From NCBI GenBank assembly GCA_964617765.1, contig CAZTZY010000006.1:1-54720 (forward strand): DNA of 54,720 nucleotides, in the 5' to 3' direction. The notes under the pieces were generated by a model. That model saw only the letters and a list, made by a program, of their open reading frames with translations. It did no database searches and had not been told where the DNA came from. Shown piece by piece: positions 9,486-18,269 of this stretch (the stretch's first letter is position 1; each line of letters starts with the position of its first letter). A program made the translations under genes and the position numbers. This DNA comes from CAZTZY01 sp964617765. GTDB lineage: Bacteria > Pseudomonadota > Gammaproteobacteria > Pseudomonadales > DT-91.

Positions 9486-10070
9486 TTATAGCTGTACGAG
9501 GCCAGCGAAACCCATAAAGGCCAGTGCCATTAATCCGGCAGTGATCATGCCGATAGCCGGGCCTTTGAAATACACCGGGACATCGGCAACATTGATACGC
9601 TCGCGCATGGCGGCAAATAAAATCAGTACCAGGGAAAAGCCGGCGGCTGCACTAAAGCCAAATACCAGTGATTGAATAAAATTAAAATCTTTATTGATGT
9701 TGATCAGGGCTACACCGAGAACGGCGCAATTGGTGGTGATTAATGGCAGGAATACACCTAACACGCGATGCAACATCGGGCTGGTTTTATGCATGACCAT
9801 TTCGGTAAACTGTACTACTACGGCAATCACAAGAATGAAGGCAATGGTTTGCAGGTATTCAAGCCCGAGCGGAACCAGAATGTAGGCGTTGGTAAGATAG
9901 GTACATACAGAAGCAAGAGTAAGTACAAACGTAGTGGCGGCGCCCATGCCAATGGCAGTTTCAAGTTTGCCGGAAACTCCCATGAACGGGCATAAACCTA
10001 AAAACTGTACCAAAACAAAATTATTGACCAGCACAGCGCTGATAAATAAAAAGCCTAATTCTTGTACCAT
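9486..10070 (-). CDS. rnfA: Rnf electron transport complex subunit A
   Basis: First gene of the rnfABCDGE-nth operon. It encodes a 194-residue, six-helix membrane protein homologous to RnfE. Diagnostic segments are NNFVLVQFLGLCPFMGVSG and LPLITTNCAVLGVAL. The two Cys-containing half-motifs in RnfA and RnfE are the ligands of the intramembrane cluster in characterised complexes. The ATG is preceded by AAGGGTAATTTTT, an acceptable ribosome site. The 118 bases upstream, before metG, should hold either the operon promoter or a metG read-through region. I see no strong sigma-70 hexamers there. Confidence 0.97.
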   Translation of the reverse strand: MVQELGFLFISAVLVNNFVLVQFLGLCPFMGVSGKLETAIGMGAATTFVLTLASVCTYLTNAYILVPLGLEYLQTIAFILVIAVVVQFTEMVMHKTSPMLHRVLGVFLPLITTNCAVLGVALININKDFNFIQSLVFGFSAAAGFSLVLILFAAMRERINVADVPVYFKGPAIGMITAGLMALAFMGFAGLVQL

Positions 10071-10188
10071 AAAAATTACCCTTAAATTTTGTAGGGAAAG
10101 CCTGTGACTTTAATGACTTGGCCGGATTTATTCAATTAATGTGTATTCATGTTAGCTGAATATATTTCATATGCTATATAAGACGAAC

Positions 10189-12288
10189 TTACATGATGCG
10201 CATGCCGGGTTTGGCGCCTTCATGTGGAGCCAAAAGCCAAATTTCTTTATCGCCAGGCCCTGCGGCTAATACCATGCCTTCCGACATGCCAAATTTCATT
10301 TTGCGCGGTTTCAGGTTGGCCACTACGACCGTAAGTTGACCAATCAGTTGCTCTGGTTGATAAGCGCTGCGAATACCGGAAAATACCTGGCGTTTGCCTA
10401 GTTCACCTAAATCGAGATGCAGGCATAACAGTTTATCGGCACCTTCAACATAACTCGCGGTCGTAATTCTCGCGACACGCAGATCTATTTTGGCAAAATC
10501 ATCCACGGTGATTTCATGGGCAATGGCATTTTTATCTTTTGCTTTTGCCGATTCAGTCTGGCTTGGCGATTTGGGTTGGTTTGTTGGTGCTGCAGATTTT
10601 GGCGTTGCTGGCACCGCAGTGACTGTCATGGCGCTGACCGGGCAGCCCATAATGGCTTCAATCTGAGAGATTTCGACGCGTTTCATCAATGGTTTAAAAG
10701 GGTTGATGTGGTGCCCTAATAATGGAGAAATACTTCCATTCCATTCCAGTACATCATTCAGGAAAACTGAAGTTTCTTGGGCTACGTTAGGTAATACCGG
10801 TTTCAGGTAAATGATCAAGGCACGAAACAGGTTAATGCCCATAGAGCAAATATCAATTACGGCTTGTTCGTGCCCACCCTGTTTAGCCAATGTCCATGGT
10901 GCTTTATCGTCTATGTATTTATTGGCCATATCGGCAATAGCCATAATTTCACGCATGGCTTTGCTGTATTCACGTTGCTCATAAAAATCAGCAATTTTTT
11001 CAGCAGCATCCACCGTCGTTTGCCAAAGCTGCGGGTTTTCAATATGGGCAGAAAGTACATTATTGTTGCCCTGAGCGATAAATTTCGAACAGCGACTGGC
11101 GATGTTGATAAGCTTGTTCACCAGGTCTGCATTCACGCGATTCACAAAATCCAGGAGATTGAGGTCAAGGTCATCGACTTGCCCGGTCAGCTTGCAGGCG
11201 AAGTAATAACGTAAATACTCAGGATCCAGATGCTGCAGGTAAGTGGAGGCATTGATAAAGGTACCACGCGATTTGGACATTTTTTGGCCATTGACAGTTA
11301 AAAAACCATGGGCAAAAACGCCAGTAGGAGTGCGGTATTGGGCTGAATGCAGCATGGCTGGCCAGAACAAGGCATGGAAATTGATAATATCCTTGCCGAT
11401 AAAATGATAGAGCTCGGCGGTTGAATCCTTTCCCCAGTACTCTTCAAAGCTCAAGCCATTACGCTGGCAAAGATTCTCGAAGCTGGCCATATAGCCGATG
11501 GGTGCATCTAGCCAGACATAAAAGAATTTTCCGGGAGCGTTCGGTATTTCAAAACCAAAATAGGGTGCATCGCGGCTGATATCCCATTCTTGTAAACCGC
11601 CTTCCAGCCATTCACTGAGTTTATTGGCAATTTGTTCCTGCAAATGCCCTGAGCGTGTCCATGCTTTCAAAAATTCAGTGAATTCAGGCAGTTTAAAGAA
11701 AAAGTGCTCGGAGTCTTTTTCGACCGGTGTGGCACCGGAAATGGTGGAATAGGGTTTGATTAAATCAGCAGCGGAATAGGTGCCGCCACACACTTCACAG
11801 TTATCGCCGTATTGATCTTCGGCCTTGCATTTAGGGCAGCTGCCTTTGATAAAACGGTCAGCCAGGAACAGGCATTTTTCGGGATCATACAATTGCGTGA
11901 TTTTGCGGTTGGCAATGTGATTATTGGCTTTTAGGCGCAGGTAAATTTCTTCACTGAAAATACGGTTTTCATCAGAATGAGTAGAATGGAAATTATCAAA
12001 GTTGATCAAAAAACCGGCAAAATCAATTTCGTGTTCAGCTTTTACCTTGGCGATTTGCTGTTCTGGAGTTAAACCCAATTCTTGTGCTTTCAGCATGATG
12101 GCGGTGCCATGGGCATCATCTGCACAAACGTAGTGACAGATATTGCCGCGTTGTTTCTGGAAGCGCACCCAGATATCGGTTTGGATGGTTTCCAGGATAT
12201 GGCCCAAATGCAGGGAACCATTGGCATAAGGGAGTGCACTGGTCACCAGGATTTTCCGAGGTTGTTTAGGCAGTGATGCAGAAGTCAT
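10189..12288 (-). CDS. metG: methionine--tRNA ligase
   Basis: Class I aminoacyl-tRNA synthetase charging tRNA-Met; 699 residues (E. coli 677). It shows the HIGH-type motif in NGSLHLGHILE, a zinc knuckle with four Cys (CPKCKAEDQYGDNCEVCG), and KMSKS in NGQKMSKSRGTF. A C-terminal tRNA-binding/dimerisation domain starts near DFAKIDLRVARI, after a Pro/Ala/Ser/Lys-rich linker of about 50 residues. It is transcribed divergently from mrp, the same neighbourhood as in E. coli. Confidence 0.98.
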   Translation of the reverse strand: MTSASLPKQPRKILVTSALPYANGSLHLGHILETIQTDIWVRFQKQRGNICHYVCADDAHGTAIMLKAQELGLTPEQQIAKVKAEHEIDFAGFLINFDNFHSTHSDENRIFSEEIYLRLKANNHIANRKITQLYDPEKCLFLADRFIKGSCPKCKAEDQYGDNCEVCGGTYSAADLIKPYSTISGATPVEKDSEHFFFKLPEFTEFLKAWTRSGHLQEQIANKLSEWLEGGLQEWDISRDAPYFGFEIPNAPGKFFYVWLDAPIGYMASFENLCQRNGLSFEEYWGKDSTAELYHFIGKDIINFHALFWPAMLHSAQYRTPTGVFAHGFLTVNGQKMSKSRGTFINASTYLQHLDPEYLRYYFACKLTGQVDDLDLNLLDFVNRVNADLVNKLINIASRCSKFIAQGNNNVLSAHIENPQLWQTTVDAAEKIADFYEQREYSKAMREIMAIADMANKYIDDKAPWTLAKQGGHEQAVIDICSMGINLFRALIIYLKPVLPNVAQETSVFLNDVLEWNGSISPLLGHHINPFKPLMKRVEISQIEAIMGCPVSAMTVTAVPATPKSAAPTNQPKSPSQTESAKAKDKNAIAHEITVDDFAKIDLRVARITTASYVEGADKLLCLHLDLGELGKRQVFSGIRSAYQPEQLIGQLTVVVANLKPRKMKFGMSEGMVLAAGPGDKEIWLLAPHEGAKPGMRIM

Positions 12289-12468
12289 TTTGTGTGCAAA
12301 TTCCTGAGGTTATAGCGCCAACAAAAGCATGCACTATAGCTATTTTATGGGCTGATTTCACCCCTCCTGTGCGGCAAAGCTGTTTTGCTGCGCTTAAAAA
12401 CTGGTCGAGAGGGCTAATCCTGATTAAACTACTCGCCTTTTATTATTTTACCCTGGGTTGGGAAGTTT

Positions 12469-13566
12469 ATGAGCATTAGCAAAGAAGCCGTACTCACAGC
12501 ATTAAAAGGCTTTAATGACCCTTTTTTACCGGCACTGGATCTGGTCGCGCGAGATGCGGTAAAAAAAATGCTGATTGATGGTGGCAAAGTAAGTCTGGAA
12601 ATAGCACTGGGATATCCTGCGGCCAGCCTCAAGGCAGATATTATAAACCGGTTAAAAAACCTGGTGGGCAGCGTTCCAGGGGTGCAGCAAGTGGATGTTG
12701 ACCTGCAATGGGGTATTGCCCAGAGCAAAACCCAAAACAATATGCCGAGCATGCACCGCATCAAAAATATTATTGCAGTGGCCTCGGGTAAAGGTGGCGT
12801 AGGCAAATCGACCACTTCGGTAAACCTGGCACTGGCTCTGGCCAAAGAAGGCGCTAAAGTCGGTTTGTTAGATGCCGATATTTATGGCCCGAGCCAACCA
12901 ATGATGTTGGGGATTCCTGAAACACAACGTCCGCAGTTTATTGACGAGAAATTTTTTAACCCGATTTTTGTGCATGACATACAAACCATGTCAATGGGTT
13001 ACATGATTACCGATGCCACGCCGATGGTTTGGCGCGGCCCGATGGTGAGTGGTGCCTTGCAGCAATTACTCTCGCAGTGCATGTGGCATGATCTCGATTA
13101 CCTGATCATTGATATGCCGCCGGGTACCGGTGATATCCAGTTAACACTGGCGCAAAAAGTGCCGGTCACGGGTGCAGTCATTGTTACGACGCCACAGGAT
13201 ATTGCCTTGCTGGATGCCAAGAAAGGTATCGAGATGTTCCGTAAAGTGGATATTCCAGTGCTCGGCGTAGTGGAAAATATGGCCACACATATTTGCAGCC
13301 AGTGTGGGCATGAAGAGCATCTGTTTGGGCATGGTGGCGGAGAGCGCATTGCGAAGGAATATCAGGCAGAACTGTTAGGGGCATTGCCACTGGATATTAC
13401 CATTCGCCAGGGTACTGATAATGGCAAGCCCACCATGGTGGCAGATCCAGACGGTAAAATCGCTAAAATCTATATCGAGATTGCGCATAAAATGGCGGCT
13501 GCATTGGTTATGCGCGGCAAGAATAACGCAAATCCTGTTGTGCAAATGATCGCTACTGATCGATAA
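12469..13566 (+). CDS. mrp: Mrp/ApbC-type iron-sulphur cluster carrier ATPase
   Basis: P-loop NTPase that carries and hands over iron-sulphur clusters in the cytoplasm. It has 365 residues (E. coli ApbC about 369). The N-terminal 80 residues form the MIP18/DUF59 domain. The deviant Walker A ASGKGGVGKSTTSVN follows, then LDADIYGPSQP, the DMPPGTGDIQL switch and the cluster-binding CSQCG near residue 272. The upstream GGGAAG supports the ATG. The gene is divergent from metG and is followed 14 bases later by dcd, so the two are probably cotranscribed. Confidence 0.96.
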   Translation: MSISKEAVLTALKGFNDPFLPALDLVARDAVKKMLIDGGKVSLEIALGYPAASLKADIINRLKNLVGSVPGVQQVDVDLQWGIAQSKTQNNMPSMHRIKNIIAVASGKGGVGKSTTSVNLALALAKEGAKVGLLDADIYGPSQPMMLGIPETQRPQFIDEKFFNPIFVHDIQTMSMGYMITDATPMVWRGPMVSGALQQLLSQCMWHDLDYLIIDMPPGTGDIQLTLAQKVPVTGAVIVTTPQDIALLDAKKGIEMFRKVDIPVLGVVENMATHICSQCGHEEHLFGHGGGERIAKEYQAELLGALPLDITIRQGTDNGKPTMVADPDGKIAKIYIEIAHKMAAALVMRGKNNANPVVQMIATDR

Positions 13567-13580
13567 ACGAAGGAGCAGAT

Positions 13581-14150
13581 ATGAGTATTAAATCGGATAA
13601 ATGGATTCGCAGGATGTCGGCAGGTCCGAATGGCATGATTGAGCCTTTTGAATCCGGACAAGTGCGCTATTCAGGCGACACTAAGCTGATATCGTATGGT
13701 ACATCGAGTTATGGTTATGATGTTCGTTGTTCCAATGAATTCAAGGTATTTACCAATATCCATTCGGTAACGGTGGATCCCAAGAATTTTGACGAAAAAA
13801 GTTTTGTCGATGTGGTAAGTGATGTCTGTATTATCCCGCCTAACTCTTTTGCATTGGCGCGAACGGTTGAATATTTCCGTATTCCGAGGAATGTGTTGAC
13901 GGTTTGCCTGGGCAAATCGACTTATGCACGTTGCGGAATTATCGTTAACGTAACCCCGCTGGAACCTGAGTGGGAAGGCCATGTGACGCTGGAGTTTTCA
14001 AATACCACGACGTTGCCTGCCAAGATTTATGCCAATGAAGGTGTGGCGCAAATGTTGTTTTTTGAATCCGATGAAATATGCGAAACATCGTATAAAGATC
14101 GTGGTGGCAAATACCAGGGCCAAAAGGGCGTAACCTTGCCACGTACCTAA
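13581..14150 (+). CDS. dcd: dCTP deaminase
   Basis: Deaminates dCTP to dUTP, the main route to dTMP precursors in enteric-type bacteria. The 189 residues match the family. Visible features are the TSSYGYDVRC strand, GKSTYARCGI (catalytic-site Ser and Arg) and TPLEPEWEGHVTLEFSN, which holds the general-base Glu. The ribosome site AAGGAG precedes the ATG. It follows mrp closely in an operon-like arrangement. Confidence 0.97.
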   Translation: MSIKSDKWIRRMSAGPNGMIEPFESGQVRYSGDTKLISYGTSSYGYDVRCSNEFKVFTNIHSVTVDPKNFDEKSFVDVVSDVCIIPPNSFALARTVEYFRIPRNVLTVCLGKSTYARCGIIVNVTPLEPEWEGHVTLEFSNTTTLPAKIYANEGVAQMLFFESDEICETSYKDRGGKYQGQKGVTLPRT

Positions 14151-14176
14151 TTTTTAACTGACAAAGCGAATTGATT

Positions 14177-14668
14177 ATGAAAATAGAAACTAGAAAAGCT
14201 GTGCAATTTCACTATACCTTGCGTGATGAAAGTGCCGGTGTGGAACTGGAAAGTTCAAAAAGTGGTGACCCTGTTGCCTATTTACATGGCTTTAATAATA
14301 TTATTGAAGGCCTGGAAGAGGCGATGGAGGGCAAAGCTGCCGGTGATGTATTTTCAGTGAGTATTGCACCGGAAAAAGCCTATGGCTTGCGTGAGGAAGG
14401 CAACCAGCAGCGTATCCCCATCAAACATCTGTTAGTGCGTAAAAATGCGCCCCTGGTTCCAGGCATGATTGTGCATATACAAACCGAGCAGGGTGCGCGC
14501 CAGGCCACCTTGATCAAGGCCGGCAAGTTCAATGTTGATGTTGATACCAATCATCCATTGGCGGGAAAGCAGCTGGGTTTTGATATCGAGATAGTCGATG
14601 TTCGTGATGCCAGTGATGAAGAAGTCGCTCATGGCCATGTGCATGGTGTGGGCGGTCATCACCACTGA
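14177..14668 (+). CDS. slyD: FKBP-type peptidyl-prolyl isomerase, SlyD-like
   Basis: Cytoplasmic FKBP-fold prolyl isomerase and chaperone with an inserted-in-flap domain. The sequence shows LHGFNNIIEGLEEAMEGK, the FKBP segment around AYGLREEGNQQRIP, and NVDVDTNHPLAGKQLGFD. The C-terminus ends HGHVHGVGGHHH, a short His-rich tail that probably binds nickel or other metal ions as in SlyD, but it is much shorter than the E. coli tail. The frame extends 2 codons upstream to a TTG, and the ATG at 14177 is preferred. A strong terminator follows, so it ends the transcription unit. Confidence 0.9.
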   Translation: MKIETRKAVQFHYTLRDESAGVELESSKSGDPVAYLHGFNNIIEGLEEAMEGKAAGDVFSVSIAPEKAYGLREEGNQQRIPIKHLLVRKNAPLVPGMIVHIQTEQGARQATLIKAGKFNVDVDTNHPLAGKQLGFDIEIVDVRDASDEEVAHGHVHGVGGHHH

Positions 14669-14695
14669 GTGTTTGCCAATAGATTCTGTTGTTAT

Positions 14696-14720
14696 AGGCA
14701 GGCCAAGAGCCTGCCTTTTT
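14696..14720 (+). terminator. Rho-independent terminator after slyD
   Basis: An 8-bp stem, AGGCAGGC at 14696-14703 and GCCTGCCT at 14709-14716, encloses a 5-nt loop and continues into a run of T. It lies 28 bases after the slyD stop. Confidence 0.9.
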
Positions 14721-14895
14721 ATTTAAATCTCCCTAAAAGTTTTACAACCCTCCAAAAGTGACTATATTCAAAAAAACAGGTTTTCAATCGCCATTGTTTT
14801 TGAAAACGTTTTTTGCAACAAACCTGCTACGGACTGCAGTATTCAATTCACACCTAAGTTTTTGAAAAATAATAAAAAATACATAGGAGATTCAC

Positions 14896-16047
14896 TTGAA
14901 ATTCAATCATTTAAGCTTGATAAGACCAGTATTTATCGGATTGTCGTATTTCCTTTTTTCCCAGTCAGTGATGGCTGTCGAATTATCTACCAGTGGTTTT
15001 TTGTCGATAACGGCAGGTAAGGTGTTGGGTGGTGAGAAAGGCCAGATGTTGCAAGTAGATGATGGCTATGATTGCCCCTGTTTTATTGGTGACTGGACCA
15101 ATGCCGGAGTCTATGAAGACAATGGATGGGATTTTGCCCCTGATTCCAGGGCTGGTATCCAGTTTGATGCCAAATTGAATGACAATTTCAGGGTGTCTAC
15201 ACAAATAGTGGGTCATGGCGGCGATAATATGAAGCCAGAATTAACGGCACTGTTTTTAGCCGTGCAACTGGATGATCAAATAGAGCTAAATGTGGGAAGA
15301 CAGCGTTTGCCCCTGTTTTATTATTCTGATTTTTATGACGTAGGTTATGCCATTCCCTGGATTCGTGTTCCCGGCGATTTATATGGCTGGGCTATCAATA
15401 GTTATAACGGTATTAGCCTGGATCTTAATGATGATTTAGGTGAAGGCTCATACAAAATAACGACATGGCTTGGCGATGAAAAGGATAAGGATGATCGTGA
15501 GGAGGCAAAAATCTATTGGGGTTCGGACAGTTTTGAGATGGAATACAAAAATATGGTGGGGGCTTCAGCTACCTATCTGTATGACTGGTTTGATATTCGT
15601 CTGGTATATATGACAAGCAGGATCAACGGTGTTGCAAAATATCGCGCAGCAGGTGGTGGCGATGTGGTGGCCTATGATAATGAGAAACAGCAGTTTTATG
15701 GACTGGCTTTTAATGTTGATTATAATAACGTTTTAGTTAAATCCGAGATAAATCGTTTTGTAATGCCAGCTACCGATTATCATTCGCTGGGCAAGTTGAT
15801 TGCCATTGGGTACCGTATGGATGATTTTACACCGATGTATACCTATACAAAATACGATGACTTTGATCCAAATTTTGGTGATGTACATGAACACGCAAGT
15901 GCAATCAGTGTGCGCTGGGATTTTGCAAAATCAACAGCGTTAAAGATGCAATACGATAGATTAAGTGATAAAACGAGATGGCCGGGTTATGAGAATATGA
16001 TTGGCGATAGCCGTATCATATCAATGGGGGTGGATTATGTATTCTGA
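14896..16047 (+). CDS. outer-membrane beta-barrel (porin-like) protein, copy 1
   Basis: This is a 383-residue predicted outer-membrane barrel. It has a signal peptide (cleavage probably after SVMA), alternating amphipathic strands rich in Tyr, Trp and Asp, and the C-terminal SMGVDYVF, which ends in Phe as outer-membrane barrels do. It includes VGRQRLPLFYYSDFYD and an unusual CPC pair (YDCPCF) near residue 57. It starts with TTG: TAGGAG lies 7 bases upstream, and copy 2 also starts with TTG at the same site. It overlaps the next gene by 11 bases. A paralogue follows in tandem. The substrate is unknown. The neighbouring PstS-like gene hints at anion uptake, but this is inference. Confidence 0.82.
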   Translation: MKFNHLSLIRPVFIGLSYFLFSQSVMAVELSTSGFLSITAGKVLGGEKGQMLQVDDGYDCPCFIGDWTNAGVYEDNGWDFAPDSRAGIQFDAKLNDNFRVSTQIVGHGGDNMKPELTALFLAVQLDDQIELNVGRQRLPLFYYSDFYDVGYAIPWIRVPGDLYGWAINSYNGISLDLNDDLGEGSYKITTWLGDEKDKDDREEAKIYWGSDSFEMEYKNMVGASATYLYDWFDIRLVYMTSRINGVAKYRAAGGGDVVAYDNEKQQFYGLAFNVDYNNVLVKSEINRFVMPATDYHSLGKLIAIGYRMDDFTPMYTYTKYDDFDPNFGDVHEHASAISVRWDFAKSTALKMQYDRLSDKTRWPGYENMIGDSRIISMGVDYVF

Positions 16048-16468
16048 AATACGTAAACAGCAAAAATGGCTCATTCTATCAGCGCTTCTCAATGGCATGA
16101 TTTTTCCCGCAAGCGTGATGGCCGATATTGTTATTATTGTTCATCCATCTAACGCAGCTGTAATAGACCAGACATCAGTAAAAAAAATATTCATGGGCAG
16201 GACAAAAACTTTTTCAAATGGGGAAAAAGCTATTCCTCTCGATGTTGAAGCCGGAGATATCAGAAAAACATTCCTCAAAAAATATTTACAGAAGGATCAA
16301 AGTGCCATTGATTCTTACTGGTCAAGAATGATCTTTACCGGCGGTGGTACACCGCCAAAATCGTATGCTACAGAGGATGATATAAAGAAGCTGGTCGCTA
16401 ATAACCCTAATGCAATTGGTTATATTGATAGTGCAAAGGCAGATAAAACTGTGAAGGTTATTAAGTAA
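16037..16468 (+). CDS. small periplasmic PstS-like protein, copy 1
   Basis: A 143-residue secreted protein of the small phosphate-binding-protein-like family (PBP-like domain). A signal peptide ends near SVMA and is followed by DIVIIVHPSNAAVID. The family core KKIFMGRTKTFSNGEKAIPL is present, then SYWSRMIFTGGGTPP and the terminal NPNAIGYIDS. There is no lipobox Cys. The ATG at 16037 lies inside the end of the porin gene (11-base overlap), so the pair is translationally coupled. No ABC permease genes are nearby, so a classical phosphate importer is not supported. Confidence 0.82.
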   Translation: MYSEIRKQQKWLILSALLNGMIFPASVMADIVIIVHPSNAAVIDQTSVKKIFMGRTKTFSNGEKAIPLDVEAGDIRKTFLKKYLQKDQSAIDSYWSRMIFTGGGTPPKSYATEDDIKKLVANNPNAIGYIDSAKADKTVKVIK

Positions 16469-16495
16469 CAATTAAGCTTAAAATTAAATACTTTA

Positions 16496-16580
16496 GGGTA
16501 CCTCTAAAAACGAAGATTTTTCCGGGAGAGCACGGAGCTGACGCGTATATCGTAGAAAAAGACCGTTTTTAGAGATGCCC
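16496..16580. mobile_element. MITE-like element, short copy
   Basis: An 85-bp element bounded by imperfect terminal inverted repeats. The left end GGGTACCTCTAAAAACG pairs with the right end, whose reverse complement reads GGGCATCTCTAAAAACGG. It has no coding capacity. The right-hand half, including GCACGGAGCTGACGCG, is nearly identical to the right half of the element at 45045-45184. It sits in the gap between the two porin/PstS-like pairs. I see no clear target-site duplication. Confidence 0.65.
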
Positions 16581-16603
16581 TTTATAAATCATTGGAGGTT
16601 ATT

Positions 16604-17779
16604 TTGACAGTGCGTATAACAACAACCATTAAGCCCGTTATTTTAGGCTTGTCAGCTTTAGTTCTTGCTCCATCTGTTCTGGCAATGGATTTTACGGCCA
16701 GCGGTTTTTTATCCGTAGTTGCTGGCAAGGTATTGGGTGGCGAGCAAGGCGATTATTTACAAAATGTAGCAGGCTATGATTGCCCGTGTTTTGTGGCCGA
16801 TTATCCCAATGTGGGTATTTATGAGGGTAACAACTGGGATTTTTCACCTGATTCTCGAGCGGGGATTCAGGTGAATGCGCTGTTCAATGAAAGTCTGGGT
16901 TTTACCACGCAAGTCGTTGGACATGGCGGTGATAATATGAAGCCGGAATTGAGCGCTATGTATCTTTCCTATCAATTCAACAATGAATTATCCATGAGTG
17001 TTGGACGGCAACGATTACCGTTGTTTTATTATTCGGATTTTTATGATGTCGGTTATGCCTATCCCTGGATAAGGGTGCCGGGTGATTTATACGGTTGGCC
17101 CATCAACAGCTATAACGGAGCCAGTTTTACTTATAGCGATGATTTAGGCGATGGAACCTATAAAATCACTGTGTTTGGTGGTGAAGAAAAAGAAAATGAT
17201 GATCGCGAAAATGCCGAAATTTATTATGCGTCGACGTCCAATCTTTTGTATTGGAAAGATATTATCGGTACTTCGGTGACTTATACGTATGACTGGTTTG
17301 ATATTCGCGCTGTCTACATGACAAACAAGTCTTATGGTGAAGCCAATTATGGGGCAGCAGGTGGTGGAAGCTATATTTATCAGGATAATGAAAAACAAAA
17401 ATTCGTTGGCCTGGCCTTCAATGTTGATTATAACGATTTTTTGTTAAAAACCGAGTATAACGGTTTTGATATAGCGAATAATGTGTTTAGTTCAGATGCA
17501 AAACTGATCGGTATTGGATACCGGATGGGTGATGTCACGCCAATGTTTACCTACACGCGTTATGATGATTCTGACCCTTCTTTTGGCGAGGCTGCATCAC
17601 GCTTGCGCAGTATCAGTGTGCGGTGGGATTTTATGAAAAATACCGACTTAAAAATGCAATATGACATTATTTCTGATGATGCTGATTGGGCAGATACCAG
17701 TACGTTGCCAGTCACTGAATATCAGAATTTCATAGGCAATACACGTTCGATTTCGGTGGGGGTAGATTATGTATTCTAA
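16604..17779 (+). CDS. outer-membrane beta-barrel (porin-like) protein, copy 2
   Basis: Paralogue of the protein encoded at 14896-16047 (391 residues from this TTG). It shares the signal-peptide layout, GFLSVVAGKVLGGEQGD, the YDCPCF pair, GRQRLPLFYYSDFYDVGYA, PWIRVPGDLYGW and the terminal SVGVDYVF. The TTG at 16604 is preferred because GGAGG lies 5 bases upstream and the start aligns with copy 1. The frame is open 4 codons further. Differences are concentrated in loops. The pair arose by tandem duplication with its downstream gene, followed by considerable divergence. Confidence 0.82.
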   Translation: MTVRITTTIKPVILGLSALVLAPSVLAMDFTASGFLSVVAGKVLGGEQGDYLQNVAGYDCPCFVADYPNVGIYEGNNWDFSPDSRAGIQVNALFNESLGFTTQVVGHGGDNMKPELSAMYLSYQFNNELSMSVGRQRLPLFYYSDFYDVGYAYPWIRVPGDLYGWPINSYNGASFTYSDDLGDGTYKITVFGGEEKENDDRENAEIYYASTSNLLYWKDIIGTSVTYTYDWFDIRAVYMTNKSYGEANYGAAGGGSYIYQDNEKQKFVGLAFNVDYNDFLLKTEYNGFDIANNVFSSDAKLIGIGYRMGDVTPMFTYTRYDDSDPSFGEAASRLRSISVRWDFMKNTDLKMQYDIISDDADWADTSTLPVTEYQNFIGNTRSISVGVDYVF

Positions 17780-18203
17780 AATGCGTAAACAACGATTAGC
17801 GCTAATTCCTATAGTGTTTTTATGTGGTTTTTTTTCTGCTGCAGCATTCAGTGATGTAGTAGTTATCGTTCATCCTGCTAACGATGCAATAATAGATAAA
17901 GCATCAGTTAAAAAAATCTTTATGGGCAGGACAAAAACTTTTTCGAACGGAGAGAAAGCGATACCTGTTGAAATTGAATCAGGTGAAATCAGGAAAATAT
18001 TCCTGAAGCAATATCTACAAAAAGACCAGAGCGCCATAGATTCTTATTGGTCAAGAATGATTTTTACCGGAGGTGGTTCACCACCCAAAACGTACCAGAC
18101 CGAAGATGATATCAAGAAATTGGTGGCCAATAATCCTAATGCGATTGGTTATATTGATAGTAGCATTGTGGATAAATCTGTGAAGGTCATCAAGCTGAAC
18201 TAG
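17769..18203 (+). CDS. small periplasmic PstS-like protein, copy 2
   Basis: A 144-residue paralogue of the protein at 16037-16468. A signal peptide ends near AAAFS and is followed by DVVVIVHPANDAIID. The KKIFMGRTKTFSNGEKAIPV core and SYWSRMIFTGGGSPP are retained almost unchanged. It overlaps copy 2 of the porin gene by 11 bases, exactly as in the first pair, so the coupling was preserved through the duplication. A bidirectional terminator follows. Confidence 0.82.
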   Translation: MYSKMRKQRLALIPIVFLCGFFSAAAFSDVVVIVHPANDAIIDKASVKKIFMGRTKTFSNGEKAIPVEIESGEIRKIFLKQYLQKDQSAIDSYWSRMIFTGGGSPPKTYQTEDDIKKLVANNPNAIGYIDSSIVDKSVKVIKLN

Positions 18204-18231
18204 ATAGAAGGGATCGCTGAAGAAATAATTG

Positions 18232-18256
18232 AAAGCCCGTTTTTTGCGGGCTTTTT
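18232..18256. terminator. bidirectional terminator between the porin locus and batD
   Basis: AAAGCCCG at 18232-18239 pairs with CGGGCTTT at 18247-18254 around a T-rich loop. T-runs on both strands suit termination of the rightward PstS-like gene and the leftward bat operon. Confidence 0.85.
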
Positions 18257-18269
18257 ATTGCTGAAAAAG

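Noticed and set aside
16037..18203. A phosphate ABC importer (pst) locus
   Set aside because: Only small PstS-like proteins are present. There is no permease, ATPase or phoU, so a classical importer is not supported.
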